Assembly (NCBI RefSeq): GCF_001425045.1
Contig: NZ_LMDJ01000023.1
Coordinates: 509,420 to 573,419, forward strand
Source of the DNA: Massilia sp. Root351
Lineage (GTDB): Bacteria; Pseudomonadota; Gammaproteobacteria; Burkholderiales; Burkholderiaceae_D
Length of the DNA: 64,000 nucleotides
Direction of reading: 5' to 3'
The notes beneath the pieces were generated by a model that did not search any database, was not told the DNA's origin, and saw nothing but the letters and a program-made list of their open reading frames with translations. Position numbers and translations under genes: made by a program. Within the stretch, counting starts at the first letter, position 1; each line of letters begins with the position of its first letter. Shown here piece by piece: positions 25,702 through 38,791 of the stretch.

Positions 25702-25763
25702 AAATGGGGTCAGGGTTAATTATTTTTGAAATGTTTCAAAAATAATTAACCCTGACCCCATTT
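25702..25763. repeat. 62-base perfect palindrome (repeat copy 1)
   Basis: A 30-bp arm at 25702-25731 is perfectly complementary to 25734-25763 around a 2-base centre. The outer part is AAATGGGGTCAGGGTTAAT. The same outer 20 or so bases recur at 41267-41320. It lies between the convergent tautomerase and purL genes and could also serve as a bidirectional transcription barrier. It resembles REP/REPIN elements moved by RAYT transposases; no RAYT gene is in the window. Confidence 0.9.
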
Positions 25764-25785
25764 TGCTGTGCGGGAATATGAAATG

Positions 25786-25810
25786 AAAAAAAGCCGGGCG
25801 GACCCGGCTT
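25786..25810 (-). terminator. Rho-independent terminator of purL
   Basis: Read on the minus strand, AAGCCGGG-TCCG-CCCGGCTT is followed by a T-run (plus-strand A-run 25786-25790). It is 20 bases after the purL stop. Confidence 0.9.
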
Positions 25811-25830
25811 TGGTAGCTTGCGAGGCTGAC

Positions 25831-29889
<4,059 letters not shown>

Positions 29890-29962
29890 GGTTGGGAGGT
29901 GGTTGAGCAGCGTGGCTGCGGATTAAAGAAGAAATCTGTGCGGCTAAAATCCTTTGCCCGGC

Positions 29963-29968
29963 ATTATA
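29963..29968 (-). promoter_or_regulatory. -10 element of the purL promoter
   Basis: Perfect TATAAT on the minus strand, 74 bases upstream of the purL ATG. The expected -35 place (29986-29991) reads TGCCCG, which is poor. No PurR-type operator was recognised around it. Confidence 0.45.
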
Positions 29969-30140
29969 CCCTGTTAGCACCTCCCCGGGCAGGGTCCGCT
30001 ATACAGCTTTGTCAGGCGCAGACCGGGGGGCTCGTGCCCTGCAAGCAACATTTTTGCTGTATAAGTGCTGCGGCGCACCCAAATGCGGCTATCCTTGGAG
30101 TATGCTGGAAAAAAAGTACGCCCGGCCTGAGAGAAAGAAG

Positions 30141-31853
30141 ATGCCAGACTATAGCAACCTGTCGGTCCTGATCGTCGACCCCAACCAGGGTATGCGCGCC
30201 AGTGTCCACAATATGCTGACCCAGGTGAACATCACCAAGGTGGAACACGCCGTCAGCGCCGGCACGGCCATCCGGGCACTGAACAAGCGCGATTTCGATG
30301 TCATCCTGTGCGAATACGACCTGGGCAGCGCCGGCGGCAGCGACGCCGGCCAGGACGGCCAGCAGCTGCTGGAGGACCTGCGCCTGCACCGCGTGATCAG
30401 CCAATGGGCCATCTTCATCATGCTTACCTCGGAGGGCGTGTACAGCAAGGTGGTGAGCGCGGCCGAGCTGCTGCCTACCGACTATATATTGAAGCCGTTC
30501 ACCGTGGATGTGCTGTCGCAGCGCATTGGCCGCGCCCTTGAGCGGCGCGCCACCTTCCTGCCTGTCTACCAGATGATCAGCTCGGGCAAGGCGCGCGAAG
30601 CCATCGCCGCCTGCCTCGGCAACGAGGCCGCCCTGCCCCGCTACGCCACCGACTACGCGCGCCTGCGCGCCGAGCTGCTGGTCAGCCTGGACCGCCTGCC
30701 GGAGGCCGAACAGGCCTATACCGCCATCGTCGCCGGCAAGCCGCTGGGCTGGGCGCAACTGGGCCGCGCGCGCTGCGCCTTCGCGCTGAAGCGCTATCCG
30801 GACGCCCAGGCGCAGCTGGAAACCCTGGTGGCCGACAACCCCAAGCTGATGGCGGCCTACGACCTGCTGGCCCAGGTGCTGCGCGCCCAGCGCAAGGACC
30901 AGGAGGCGCAGAAAGTGCTGGAAGACGCGGTCGCCATTTCCCCGCACATGGTGTCCCGCTTGCGCAGCCTGGGCGACGTGGCGTACGCCACCGGCGACGT
31001 CGATGCGGCCGAGAAGGCGTTCAAGCAGGTGGTGGCCAAGGCCAAGTACTCGGAGTTCCGCGACCCGGCCGACCATGTGAACCTGGTGCGCACCCTGGTC
31101 AGGAAAGGCGACGCCAGCGGCGCCTCGGCCGTGATCCGCGACATGGAACGTTCGCTGCGCAGCGGCCCGGACGTGGAAGTATGCCGTGCCTATTCGTCGT
31201 CCATGCTGCAGGAATTGAACGGCAAGCCGGACGCGGCGGCGGCCGAACTGGCCAAGGCCATGGCGCTGCTGTCCGAAGCCACCGGCATGTCCAGCAACAT
31301 CAAGCTGGGCCTGGCGCACAGCTGCCTGGTGAACCGCATGGACGAGCAAGCGGCGCTGCTGTTCTCCGAATTGACCAAGGACCCGGACAGCGGCGTGAGC
31401 GCCGAGGACGTGGTGGGCCTGTGCGCCCAGGCCGGGCGCGAGGACGTGGCGCGCAGCTACGACCAGCAGCTGGACCTGGAAGTGGACGCCATGGTGCGCC
31501 AGGCTGCCGAGAAAAGCCGCAACGCCGACCTGCCGGGTGCGGTCGACGTGCTGCAGCAGGCCTTGCGCAAGCGCCCCGAACACAAAGGTTTGTGGACCGT
31601 GGCTGCGACCGCCATGCTGCGCCGGATTATGGATCTGGGATGGGACGCCACCCTGGCCGTGCAATGCACCGGGCTGCTGCGCCGCATCCGCGACGACAAT
31701 CCGGCCCACCCGCTGCTGCCCGGCCTGATCGCGCAGTACTCCGCCATCCGCCAGAAATACGCGCCTGCCGTGGCGGCCTCCGCCGCCGCGGACACCGCCG
31801 CCACGCCGACGCAGCATCCGGCTGCCGCCCCTGCCACCGTGGAGTCCCGCTGA
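30141..31853 (+). CDS. Receiver-domain protein with TPR repeats, copy 1 (acceptor Asp replaced by Glu)
   Basis: A 570-residue protein. I start it at ATG 30141 (PDYSNLSVLIVDPNQGMRA) because the neighbour's receiver starts at the same point; an in-frame ATG at 30102 has GGAG too close. Receiver domain about 7-125: Asp13 in VDP, Thr96 in MLTSEG and Lys118 in ILKPF are kept. The beta-3 end reads ILCEYDLG, so Glu58 aligns with CheY Asp57 and Asp60 with CheY Asn59. About 150-540 are helical TPR-like repeats (YDLLAQVLRAQRKDQEAQKV, LRSLGDVAYATGDVDAAEKA), then an Ala/Pro tail. No DNA-binding or enzymatic output domain is seen. It overlaps the next gene by one base. Function unknown; probably a protein-interaction adaptor. 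Confidence 0.85.
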   Translation: MPDYSNLSVLIVDPNQGMRASVHNMLTQVNITKVEHAVSAGTAIRALNKRDFDVILCEYDLGSAGGSDAGQDGQQLLEDLRLHRVISQWAIFIMLTSEGVYSKVVSAAELLPTDYILKPFTVDVLSQRIGRALERRATFLPVYQMISSGKAREAIAACLGNEAALPRYATDYARLRAELLVSLDRLPEAEQAYTAIVAGKPLGWAQLGRARCAFALKRYPDAQAQLETLVADNPKLMAAYDLLAQVLRAQRKDQEAQKVLEDAVAISPHMVSRLRSLGDVAYATGDVDAAEKAFKQVVAKAKYSEFRDPADHVNLVRTLVRKGDASGASAVIRDMERSLRSGPDVEVCRAYSSSMLQELNGKPDAAAAELAKAMALLSEATGMSSNIKLGLAHSCLVNRMDEQAALLFSELTKDPDSGVSAEDVVGLCAQAGREDVARSYDQQLDLEVDAMVRQAAEKSRNADLPGAVDVLQQALRKRPEHKGLWTVAATAMLRRIMDLGWDATLAVQCTGLLRRIRDDNPAHPLLPGLIAQYSAIRQKYAPAVAASAAADTAATPTQHPAAAPATVESR

Positions 31854-33490
31854 TGCAAGATTACGCCGAACTCTCCGTCCTGCTGGTGGACCCGAATCCC
31901 GGCATGCGCGCCAGCCTGCGCAACATGCTGAACCAGTCCGGCATCACCCGCATCGACGATGCCGTCAGTTCCGGCACCGCCATCCGCCAGTTGGGCAAGC
32001 GGATGTACGACCTGGTGCTGTGCGAGTACGACCTGGGCAGCGGCAGCGGCGACAACGGCCAGGACGGCCAGCAGCTGCTGGAGGACCTGCGGCACCACAA
32101 GCTGATCGGCCCGTGGACCATATTCATCATGCTCACTTCGGAAGGCGTGTACGGCAAAGTGGTCAGCGCCGCCGAGCTGCTGCCGTCGGACTACATCCTG
32201 AAGCCGTTTACGGTGGAAGTGCTGCTGCAGCGCATCGCCAAGGCGGTGGGCCGGCGCACCGCCTTCCTGCCCATCTACGAGAAAATCACGCAGGGCGACG
32301 TGCGCGGCGCCATCGCCGCGTCCACCGCGGCCGAAGCCAACCATCCGCGCCACGCCACCGACTTTGCCCGCCTGCGCGCCGAGCTGTTCTTCGGCGAGGG
32401 CCAGCTGGCCGAGGCGGAACTGGCCTACCACACCATCCTGGCTGGACGCCCGATAGGCTGGGCGCACCTCGGCCTGGCGCGTTGCCAGTTTGCCGCCCAG
32501 CGCTACGACGACGCCCTGCTCACGCTCGACAAGCTGCTGTCGCAGAACCCCAAGTACATGGCCGCCTATGACTTGCTGGCGCGCACCCACGAGGCGCTGG
32601 GCCAGGCGGTGCAGGCCAAGAAGGTGCTGGAGGATGCGGTGGCGATCTCGCCGCACATGGTGAGCCGTTTGCGCCACCTGGGCACGGTGGCCTATGAGAC
32701 CGGCGACATCGGCATGGCCGAGAAAGCCTTCAAGCAAGTGGTGGCGAAAGCCAAGTACTCCGAATTCCGCAACCCGGAAGACCATGTCAACCTGGTCAAG
32801 GCCCTGGTCAAGAAAGGTGACGCCAACCAGGCCAGCGGCGTAATCCGCGACCTGGAGCGCTCGCTGCGCGGCAACGCCAACACCGAAGTGTGCCGCGCCA
32901 TCTCCGCCGCCCTGCTGCTGGACCTGACCGGCAACGATACGGCCGCGGCCAGCGAACTGAGCAATGCTGTGGCCGCCGTCGCGCTGGCCAAGGGCTTGTC
33001 CAGTCCGCTCAAACTCAACCTGGTGCAAAGCTGCCTCAAGCACAAACTGGACAAGGATGCCGCCGGCGTCGTCATCGATATGATGAACGACAGCGACAGC
33101 GGCCTGTCGATGGAGCAAGCGGTGGGCGTGTTCGAGCAGGCCGGCCGGCACGACCTGGCGCGCGGCATCGGCGAACAGATCACGCACCAGGTGGAAGAGC
33201 TGCTGGAAAGCGCCGCCGGCCACCTGGAACAGGGCGACCACCGCGCGGCGGTCAGCTCGCTCAACATGGCATTGCGCAAGAGCCCGGGCAACCTGCCGGT
33301 GCTGTACGCCACCACCAGCGCCATGCTGCGCCAGCTCGACGAGCTGGGCTGGGAAGCGCCGCTGGCCGAACAGGCAAGCCACCTGCTGCAGCGCCTGGGC
33401 CGCATCGACAGCGGCAACCCGGACTACGACATGCTGATGCAGCAATACAGCGCCACCCAGCGCAAGTACGGCATTTCCACCACGGCTTAG
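31853..33490 (+). CDS. Receiver-domain protein with TPR repeats, copy 2 (acceptor Asp replaced by Glu)
   Basis: A 545-residue paralogue of the preceding gene, beginning at ATG 31853 inside TGATG, with GGAG upstream. The receiver (about 7-122) has Asp13, Glu58 in VLCEYDLG, Thr95 and Lys117; the loop after Glu58 (GSGSGDNGQDGQQ) is lengthened as in copy 1. TPR-like repeats span about 150-520 (YDLLARTHEALGQAVQAKKV; LRHLGTVAYETGDIGMAEKA). It lacks the Ala/Pro tail of copy 1. The pair is collinear over its whole length, so it arose by tandem duplication. No histidine kinase or phosphatase is in the window. It ends 2 bases from the convergent oxoprolinase gene. Confidence 0.85.
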   Translation: MQDYAELSVLLVDPNPGMRASLRNMLNQSGITRIDDAVSSGTAIRQLGKRMYDLVLCEYDLGSGSGDNGQDGQQLLEDLRHHKLIGPWTIFIMLTSEGVYGKVVSAAELLPSDYILKPFTVEVLLQRIAKAVGRRTAFLPIYEKITQGDVRGAIAASTAAEANHPRHATDFARLRAELFFGEGQLAEAELAYHTILAGRPIGWAHLGLARCQFAAQRYDDALLTLDKLLSQNPKYMAAYDLLARTHEALGQAVQAKKVLEDAVAISPHMVSRLRHLGTVAYETGDIGMAEKAFKQVVAKAKYSEFRNPEDHVNLVKALVKKGDANQASGVIRDLERSLRGNANTEVCRAISAALLLDLTGNDTAAASELSNAVAAVALAKGLSSPLKLNLVQSCLKHKLDKDAAGVVIDMMNDSDSGLSMEQAVGVFEQAGRHDLARGIGEQITHQVEELLESAAGHLEQGDHRAAVSSLNMALRKSPGNLPVLYATTSAMLRQLDELGWEAPLAEQASHLLQRLGRIDSGNPDYDMLMQQYSATQRKYGISTTA

Positions 33491-33492
33491 GC

Positions 33493-36400
33493 TCAGCCCT
33501 TGCCGTAGCCGCCCCCGCCCGGCGTTTCGATGATGAACACGTCGCCCGGGGCCATATCGGTCTTGCCGATATGGCCCAGCTGCTCGATGCTGCCGTCCGC
33601 GCGCTGCACCAGGTTGCGCCCGACCTGGGCCGGCTGCCCGCCGGCCATGCCGAACGGCGCGTGCAGGCGGTTGTTGGACAGGATGGCGGCCGTCATGGCC
33701 TCCAGGAAGCGCACCTTGCGCACGCCGCCATTCCCACCGCGCCAGCGCCCCGCGCCGCCCGAACCCTGGCGGATCTCGTAGCTCTCCAGCCGCACCGGGA
33801 AGCGGAACTCCAGGATCTCCGGGTCCGTCAGGCGCGAGTTGGTCATATTGGTCTGCACCACCGAGGTGCCGTCGAAGCCCTCGCCCGCGCCCGAACCGCC
33901 GCTGATGGTCTCATAGTACTGGTAGCGCGCGTTCCCGAACGTGAAGTTGTTCATGGTGCCCTGCGACGCGGCCAGCACCCCCAGCGCGCCGTACAGCGCA
34001 TTGGTGATGCAGGTCGACGTCTCCACATTGCCCGAGACCACCGACGCCGGATAGTGCGGATTGAGCATGGAACCCGGCGGTATCAGCACGCGCAGCGGCT
34101 TGAGGCAGCCCGCGTTGAGCGGAATCTCGTCATCCACCAGCGTACGGAACACGTACAGCACCGCCGCCATGCACACGGCAGACGGCGCGTTGAAGTTGTT
34201 CTCCAGCTGCGCCGAGGTGCCGCTGAAATCGATCTCGGCGCTGCGCCCGGCCCGGTCCACCCGCACCGCCACCTGGATCTGCGCGCCGTTGTCCAGCTTG
34301 AGCGTGTAGCTGCCGTCGTGCAGCGCGCCGATCACGCGGCGCACGGCCTCTTCGGCGTTGTCCTGCACGTGGCCCATGTAGGCGCGCACCACGTCCAGCC
34401 CGAAGTGCGCCACCATCTTGCGCAGTTCCTCCACGCCTTTCTGGTTGGCCGCCACCTGGGCCCGCAGGTCGGCCATGTTCTGGTCCGGATTGCGCGCCGG
34501 GTACTTTGCGCCGGCCAGCAGCGCGCGGGTTTCAGCGTCCCGCAGCTGGCCGCCCGAGGCACCGTCCACCAGCTTGAAGTTGTTGATCAATACACCCTCT
34601 TCCTCGATGCTGCGCGAGTCCGGCGGCATCGAGCCGGGCGTGGTGCCGCCGATATCGGCGTGGTGGCCGCGCGAGCCGACATAGAACAGGATCTCCTTGC
34701 CCGCCTCGTCGAACACAGGGGAAATCACCGTCACGTCAGGCAAATGCGTGCCGCCGTTGTACGGGTCGTTCAGCATGTAGACGTCGCCCGCATGCATCTG
34801 CCCGGCGTTCTCGCGCATCACGGTCTTGATGCTCTCGCCCATGGAGCCCAGGTGCACCGGCATGTGCGGCGCGTTGGCGATCAGGTTGCCGTCGGCGTCG
34901 AAGATGGCGCAGCTGAAGTCCAGGCGCTCCTTGATATTGACCGAGTAGGCCGTGTTCTGCAGCCGCAGGCCCATTTGCTCGGCAATCGACATGAACAGGT
35001 TGTTGAAGATCTCCAGCATCACCGGCTCGGCGGTGGTGCCGATGGCGCGCCGCTCGGGCAGCGCCTCGACCCGCGTGAGCACCAGGTGGTCGTGCGGGGT
35101 GACGACCGCTTGCCAGCCCGGCTCCACCACCGTGGTGGCATTGGCTTCGGCGATGATGGCAGGGCCAGTGATGACGTCGCCGATGCGCGTGTCTTGCCGC
35201 TGGTAGAGCGGCGTGTCGCGCCAGGCGCCGGCCGCGTACATCGGCACCACGGCCGACGCTTGCAGCCCGCCTGCGCGCGGCGCCTGCTGCGGCGCCGCCT
35301 CCGCCGGCGCATCCGAGGCGCCGACCGCTTCCACCGACACCGCCTCCACGATCAGCGCCTTGTGCTGCATCAGGAAGGAGAAGCGTTTTTTGTAGGCCGC
35401 TTCGAACTGCGCCGTCATGCTGTCCACGCTGTCGAACAGCACGATCAGCGCGGAATCCGTGCCTTCGTAGCGCAGGTGCACGCGGCGTATCAGCGAAATG
35501 CGGCCGGCTGCCACGCCTTGCCGCAGCAGCTCGGCGCGCGCTTCCTCGCCCAGCGCGGCCAGCCGGTCCGAAAGATCCTGCTCGCCGCCCTCGGCCAGCC
35601 GCACCTCGACAGCCGCCTCGCGCATCGCGGCCTGGTCGGCCAGGCCCATGCCGTAGGCCGACAGCACGCCCGCCAGGGAATGGATGAATACCGTTTTCAT
35701 GCCCAGCGCATCGGCCACCAAACAGGCATGCTGCCCGCCGGCGCCGCCGAAGCTGGTCAGCGTGTAGTCGGTGACGTCATGGCCGCGCTGCACGGAAATC
35801 TGCTTGATCGCGTTGGCCATATTGCCCACCGCGATTTCGATAAAGCCGGCTGCCACCTGCTCCGGCGTGGCCGGCACCGGCGGCGCAGCCGCGTTGGCTG
35901 CCGCGGCCGCATTGATCTCGCCGGCCAGCGCGGCGAAGCGCTCGCGTACCGCGCCGGCATCCAGCGGCTGCCGGCCATCCGCGCCGAACAGCCTGGGGAA
36001 ATGGCCGGACTGGATTTTGCCCAGCATGACGTTGCAGTCCGTGACCGCCAGCGGCCCGCCGCGCCGGTAGCTGGCCGGGCCCGGGTTGGCGCCGGCGCTG
36101 TCCGGTCCCACGCGGAAGCGGCTGCCGTCGAAATGCAGCACCGAGCCGCCGCCCGCCGCCACGGTGTGGATACTCATCATCGGCGCGCGCATGCGCACGC
36201 CGGCCACCTGGGTCTCGAACACGCGCTCGAAATCGCCCGAAAAGTGCGACACGTCGGTCGAGGTGCCGCCCATGTCGAAGCCGATGATGCGCTCGAAGCC
36301 GGCCAGCCGGCTGGCCCGCACCATGCCCACAATGCCGCCCGCCGGTCCGCTCAGGATGCTGTCCTTGCCCTGGAAGGCACGCGCATCCGTCAAGCCGCCG

Positions 36401-37116
36401 TTGGACTGCATGAACTGCAAGTTCACGCCGGGCAGCTCGGCCGCCACCTGGTCCACATAGCGCCGCAGGATGGGCGACAGATAGGCGTCCACCACCGTGG
36501 TGTCGCCGCGCGCCACCAGCTTCATCATCGGACTGACCAGGTGCGACACCGATACCTGCGTATAGCCGATTTCGCGCGCAATGACCGCCACCGCAGCCTC
36601 GTGCGCGCTGTGGCGGTAACCGTGCATGAAGACTATGGCCAGCGAGCGCAGCCCCTTGTCGTAGGCCGCCTGCAGCCCGGCGCGCGCCGCGTCCGCGTCC
36701 AGCGCCTGCACCACCTCGCCGTGCGCGCCCATGCGCTCGTCGATTTCCACCACTTGGCTGTACAGCAGCTCGGGCAGCACGATGTGGCGGTCGAACAGGC
36801 GCGGGCGATTCTGGTAGGCGATGCGCAGCGCATCGCGGAAGCCGCGCGTGATGGCCAGCGCGGTTGGCTCGCCCTTGCGCTCCAGCAGCGCGTTGGTGGC
36901 CACCGTGGTGCCCATCTTGACCGCCTCGATGCGCGCCGCCGGCACCGGTTCGCCCGCAGCCACGCCCAGCAGGTGGCGGATGCCGGCGATCGCCGCGTCG
37001 CGGTACTGCTCAGGATTCTCGGACAGCAGCTTGTGCGTGCGCAGGCCGCCATCCGGCATGCGCGCCACGATATCGGTGAACGTACCGCCACGATCGATCC
37101 AGAACTGCCAGTCCAT
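33493..37116 (-). CDS. 5-oxoprolinase / N-methylhydantoinase-type fused enzyme (HyuA-HyuB)
   Basis: A 1207-residue ATP-dependent amidohydrolase with both halves fused. The N-terminal HyuA half has WIDRGGTFTDIVARMPDGG, KMGTTVATNALLERKGE, DMGGTSTDVSHFSGDFER and HTVAAGGGSVLHFDG (actin-like ATPase motifs). The HyuB half begins near residue 700 (MLEIFNNLFMSIAEQMGLRL) and has VYMLNDPYNGGTHLPD and SRGHHADIGG, ending TPGGGGYGKG. Fusion and length match ATP-dependent 5-oxoprolinase (5-oxo-L-proline to glutamate), but hydantoin or acetophenone relatives share these motifs. GGAGG precedes the ATG. It faces nnr with 144 bases between. Confidence 0.88.
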   Translation of the reverse strand: MDWQFWIDRGGTFTDIVARMPDGGLRTHKLLSENPEQYRDAAIAGIRHLLGVAAGEPVPAARIEAVKMGTTVATNALLERKGEPTALAITRGFRDALRIAYQNRPRLFDRHIVLPELLYSQVVEIDERMGAHGEVVQALDADAARAGLQAAYDKGLRSLAIVFMHGYRHSAHEAAVAVIAREIGYTQVSVSHLVSPMMKLVARGDTTVVDAYLSPILRRYVDQVAAELPGVNLQFMQSNGGLTDARAFQGKDSILSGPAGGIVGMVRASRLAGFERIIGFDMGGTSTDVSHFSGDFERVFETQVAGVRMRAPMMSIHTVAAGGGSVLHFDGSRFRVGPDSAGANPGPASYRRGGPLAVTDCNVMLGKIQSGHFPRLFGADGRQPLDAGAVRERFAALAGEINAAAAANAAAPPVPATPEQVAAGFIEIAVGNMANAIKQISVQRGHDVTDYTLTSFGGAGGQHACLVADALGMKTVFIHSLAGVLSAYGMGLADQAAMREAAVEVRLAEGGEQDLSDRLAALGEEARAELLRQGVAAGRISLIRRVHLRYEGTDSALIVLFDSVDSMTAQFEAAYKKRFSFLMQHKALIVEAVSVEAVGASDAPAEAAPQQAPRAGGLQASAVVPMYAAGAWRDTPLYQRQDTRIGDVITGPAIIAEANATTVVEPGWQAVVTPHDHLVLTRVEALPERRAIGTTAEPVMLEIFNNLFMSIAEQMGLRLQNTAYSVNIKERLDFSCAIFDADGNLIANAPHMPVHLGSMGESIKTVMRENAGQMHAGDVYMLNDPYNGGTHLPDVTVISPVFDEAGKEILFYVGSRGHHADIGGTTPGSMPPDSRSIEEEGVLINNFKLVDGASGGQLRDAETRALLAGAKYPARNPDQNMADLRAQVAANQKGVEELRKMVAHFGLDVVRAYMGHVQDNAEEAVRRVIGALHDGSYTLKLDNGAQIQVAVRVDRAGRSAEIDFSGTSAQLENNFNAPSAVCMAAVLYVFRTLVDDEIPLNAGCLKPLRVLIPPGSMLNPHYPASVVSGNVETSTCITNALYGALGVLAASQGTMNNFTFGNARYQYYETISGGSGAGEGFDGTSVVQTNMTNSRLTDPEILEFRFPVRLESYEIRQGSGGAGRWRGGNGGVRKVRFLEAMTAAILSNNRLHAPFGMAGGQPAQVGRNLVQRADGSIEQLGHIGKTDMAPGDVFIIETPGGGGYGKG

Positions 37117-37223
37117 ATGCTCTACCTCCAGCTATGCGAGAAGCGCTTATTGTAGTGTGCATGGCAAGGCTTGGGTGTTCGATATGGACGCAATGCGGTG
37201 GCAGTTCAGCAATGCACGCTGGA

Positions 37224-37232
37224 TGCTAGAAT
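37224..37232 (+). promoter_or_regulatory. Extended -10 promoter of the NAD(P)HX repair gene
   Basis: TGCTAGAAT is an extended -10. Transcription would begin near 37239, downstream of the ATG at 37231, so the true start codon is most likely the next in-frame ATG at 37261. Confidence 0.4.
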
Positions 37233-37260
37233 GACATCATCTCCACTGCCATGGCCAGCC

Positions 37261-38781
37261 ATGAATCCCCTCTACACTGTCGCCGAGATCCGCCTGATTG
37301 AGCACACCGCCGCGCAGCGCCTGCCGGCGGGCGCACTGATGCAACGGGCCGGCCAGGCCGGGGCCAACGCCGCGCTGGACCTGCTGCCATTTTCCACCAG
37401 CCGCGCGCGCGTGCTGGTGCTGGCCGGACCCGGCAACAATGGCGGCGACGCGCTCGAAACGGCGGCCCACCTGGCTTACGCCGGCGCCCAGGTCAGCATC
37501 CTGCATTTCGACGGCGCCGCATCGGCTATGCCGGCCGCCACTTCGCCTGAGCGCGAACACGCGCTGCAACGCGCGCGCACCAGTGCCGCCGTATTCGAGG
37601 AGCTGGGCCTGGAGGCGATCGCCAGCATAGAGTGGAACCTGGTGGTCGACGGCCTGTTCGGCATAGGCCTGAAGCGCCCGCTGGAAGGGCATCTGCGCGC
37701 GCTGGTGGCCGCCGTCAACGGCCTGTCCTGCTCGCGCCTGGCGCTGGACGTGCCGAGCGGCCTGGATGCCGACACCGGTGCCATCGTCGGCCCCAACGGG
37801 GTAGCGCTGCGCGCCACGCACACCGTCACCTTCATAGGCGACAAGCCCGGCCTGCACACCTGCGAAGGCCGCGACCATGCCGGCCTGGTGCAGGTTTCGC
37901 GCCTGGACCTGGACGCCTCGCTGTTCCAGCCTTCGCGCCAGCACCTGAACGACGTCAAGTTCTTCGTGCGCCACGCGCGTGCCCGGCGCCACAACACGCA
38001 CAAGGGCAGCTACGGCAACGTGGCGGTGCTGGGCGGCGCGCACGGCATGGCCGGCGCGCCCATCCTGGCCGCGCGCGCCGCGCTGCTCACCGGCGCCGGC
38101 CGCGTCTACGCCTGCTTCGCCGACCACGCGCCCGCCTACGACAGCGCCCACCCCGAACTGATGTGCCGCCAGGCCGGCGACTTCGACTTCGACAGCGCCG
38201 TGGTGGTGGCCGGCCCCGGCCTCGGCACGGCGCGCGCCGCGCACGGCCTGCTGGCGCGCGCCATCGCCAGCGCCAGTCCCGCCGTGCTGGACGCGGACGC
38301 GCTCAACCTGCTGGCGGCCGACCCGGCCCTGCAGAACGCGCTGGCCGAGCGCGCGGGCGCCACGCTGCTCACGCCGCACCCGCTGGAGGCGGCGCGCCTG
38401 CTGGGCATTTCAGTTTCAGAAGTGCAGGCCGACCGTCCCTCGGCCGCGCGCCAGCTGGCCGCGCGCATGCAGGCGGTGGTGGTGCTGAAGGGCTCCGGCA
38501 CGGTGCTGGCCGAGCCGCAGGGCCAGACGGTCATCAACACCACCGGCAATCCCGCGCTGGCCACGGCGGGCACCGGCGACGTGCTGGCGGGCCTGTGCGG
38601 CAGCCTGCTGGCGCAAGGGTGGCCGGTATGGGAAGCGGCGCTGGCGGCGGTGTGGCTGCACGGCATGGCGGCGGACGTGCTGGTCACCGAGGGCGCCGGG
38701 CCGATCGGCCTGAGCGCCGGCGAACTGATACCGGCCATCCGCACGGCGCTGAACCGCATGGTCCAGCACCACGGGCGCTGA
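37261..38781 (+). CDS. nnr: Bifunctional NAD(P)H-hydrate epimerase / ADP-dependent dehydratase
   Basis: A 506-residue repair enzyme that restores damaged NAD(P)HX. The N-terminal YjeF epimerase domain (about 1-215) has LAGPGNNGGDALETAAHLA and LALDVPSGLDADTG. The C-terminal carbohydrate-kinase-fold dehydratase (about 235-500) has KGSYGNVAVLGGAHGMAGAP, VLDADALNLLA, LTPHPLEAARLLG and the ATP-site TTGNPALATAGTGDVLAGL. I choose ATG 37261 (NPLYTVAEIRLIEHTAAQR) from homology and promoter position; ATG 37231 would lie inside the -10. It ends 10 bases from the convergent ybbA. Confidence 0.92.
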   Translation: MNPLYTVAEIRLIEHTAAQRLPAGALMQRAGQAGANAALDLLPFSTSRARVLVLAGPGNNGGDALETAAHLAYAGAQVSILHFDGAASAMPAATSPEREHALQRARTSAAVFEELGLEAIASIEWNLVVDGLFGIGLKRPLEGHLRALVAAVNGLSCSRLALDVPSGLDADTGAIVGPNGVALRATHTVTFIGDKPGLHTCEGRDHAGLVQVSRLDLDASLFQPSRQHLNDVKFFVRHARARRHNTHKGSYGNVAVLGGAHGMAGAPILAARAALLTGAGRVYACFADHAPAYDSAHPELMCRQAGDFDFDSAVVVAGPGLGTARAAHGLLARAIASASPAVLDADALNLLAADPALQNALAERAGATLLTPHPLEAARLLGISVSEVQADRPSAARQLAARMQAVVVLKGSGTVLAEPQGQTVINTTGNPALATAGTGDVLAGLCGSLLAQGWPVWEAALAAVWLHGMAADVLVTEGAGPIGLSAGELIPAIRTALNRMVQHHGR

Positions 38782-38791
38782 TGGCGCTGAG

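Noticed and set aside
32890..37155. A 1421-codon open frame opposite the 5-oxoprolinase gene
   Set aside because: Same reason: low-complexity Arg/His/Ala composition, antisense to a strongly supported gene. Similar shadows at 447-2033, 3555-5591, 6519-8450, 8964-10535, 14664-17450 and 51595-53781 were also left out.
37231..37260. Upstream ATG as start of the NAD(P)HX repair gene
   Set aside because: This ATG overlaps the extended -10 TGCTAGAAT, so it would not be in the mRNA; ATG 37261 fits better.
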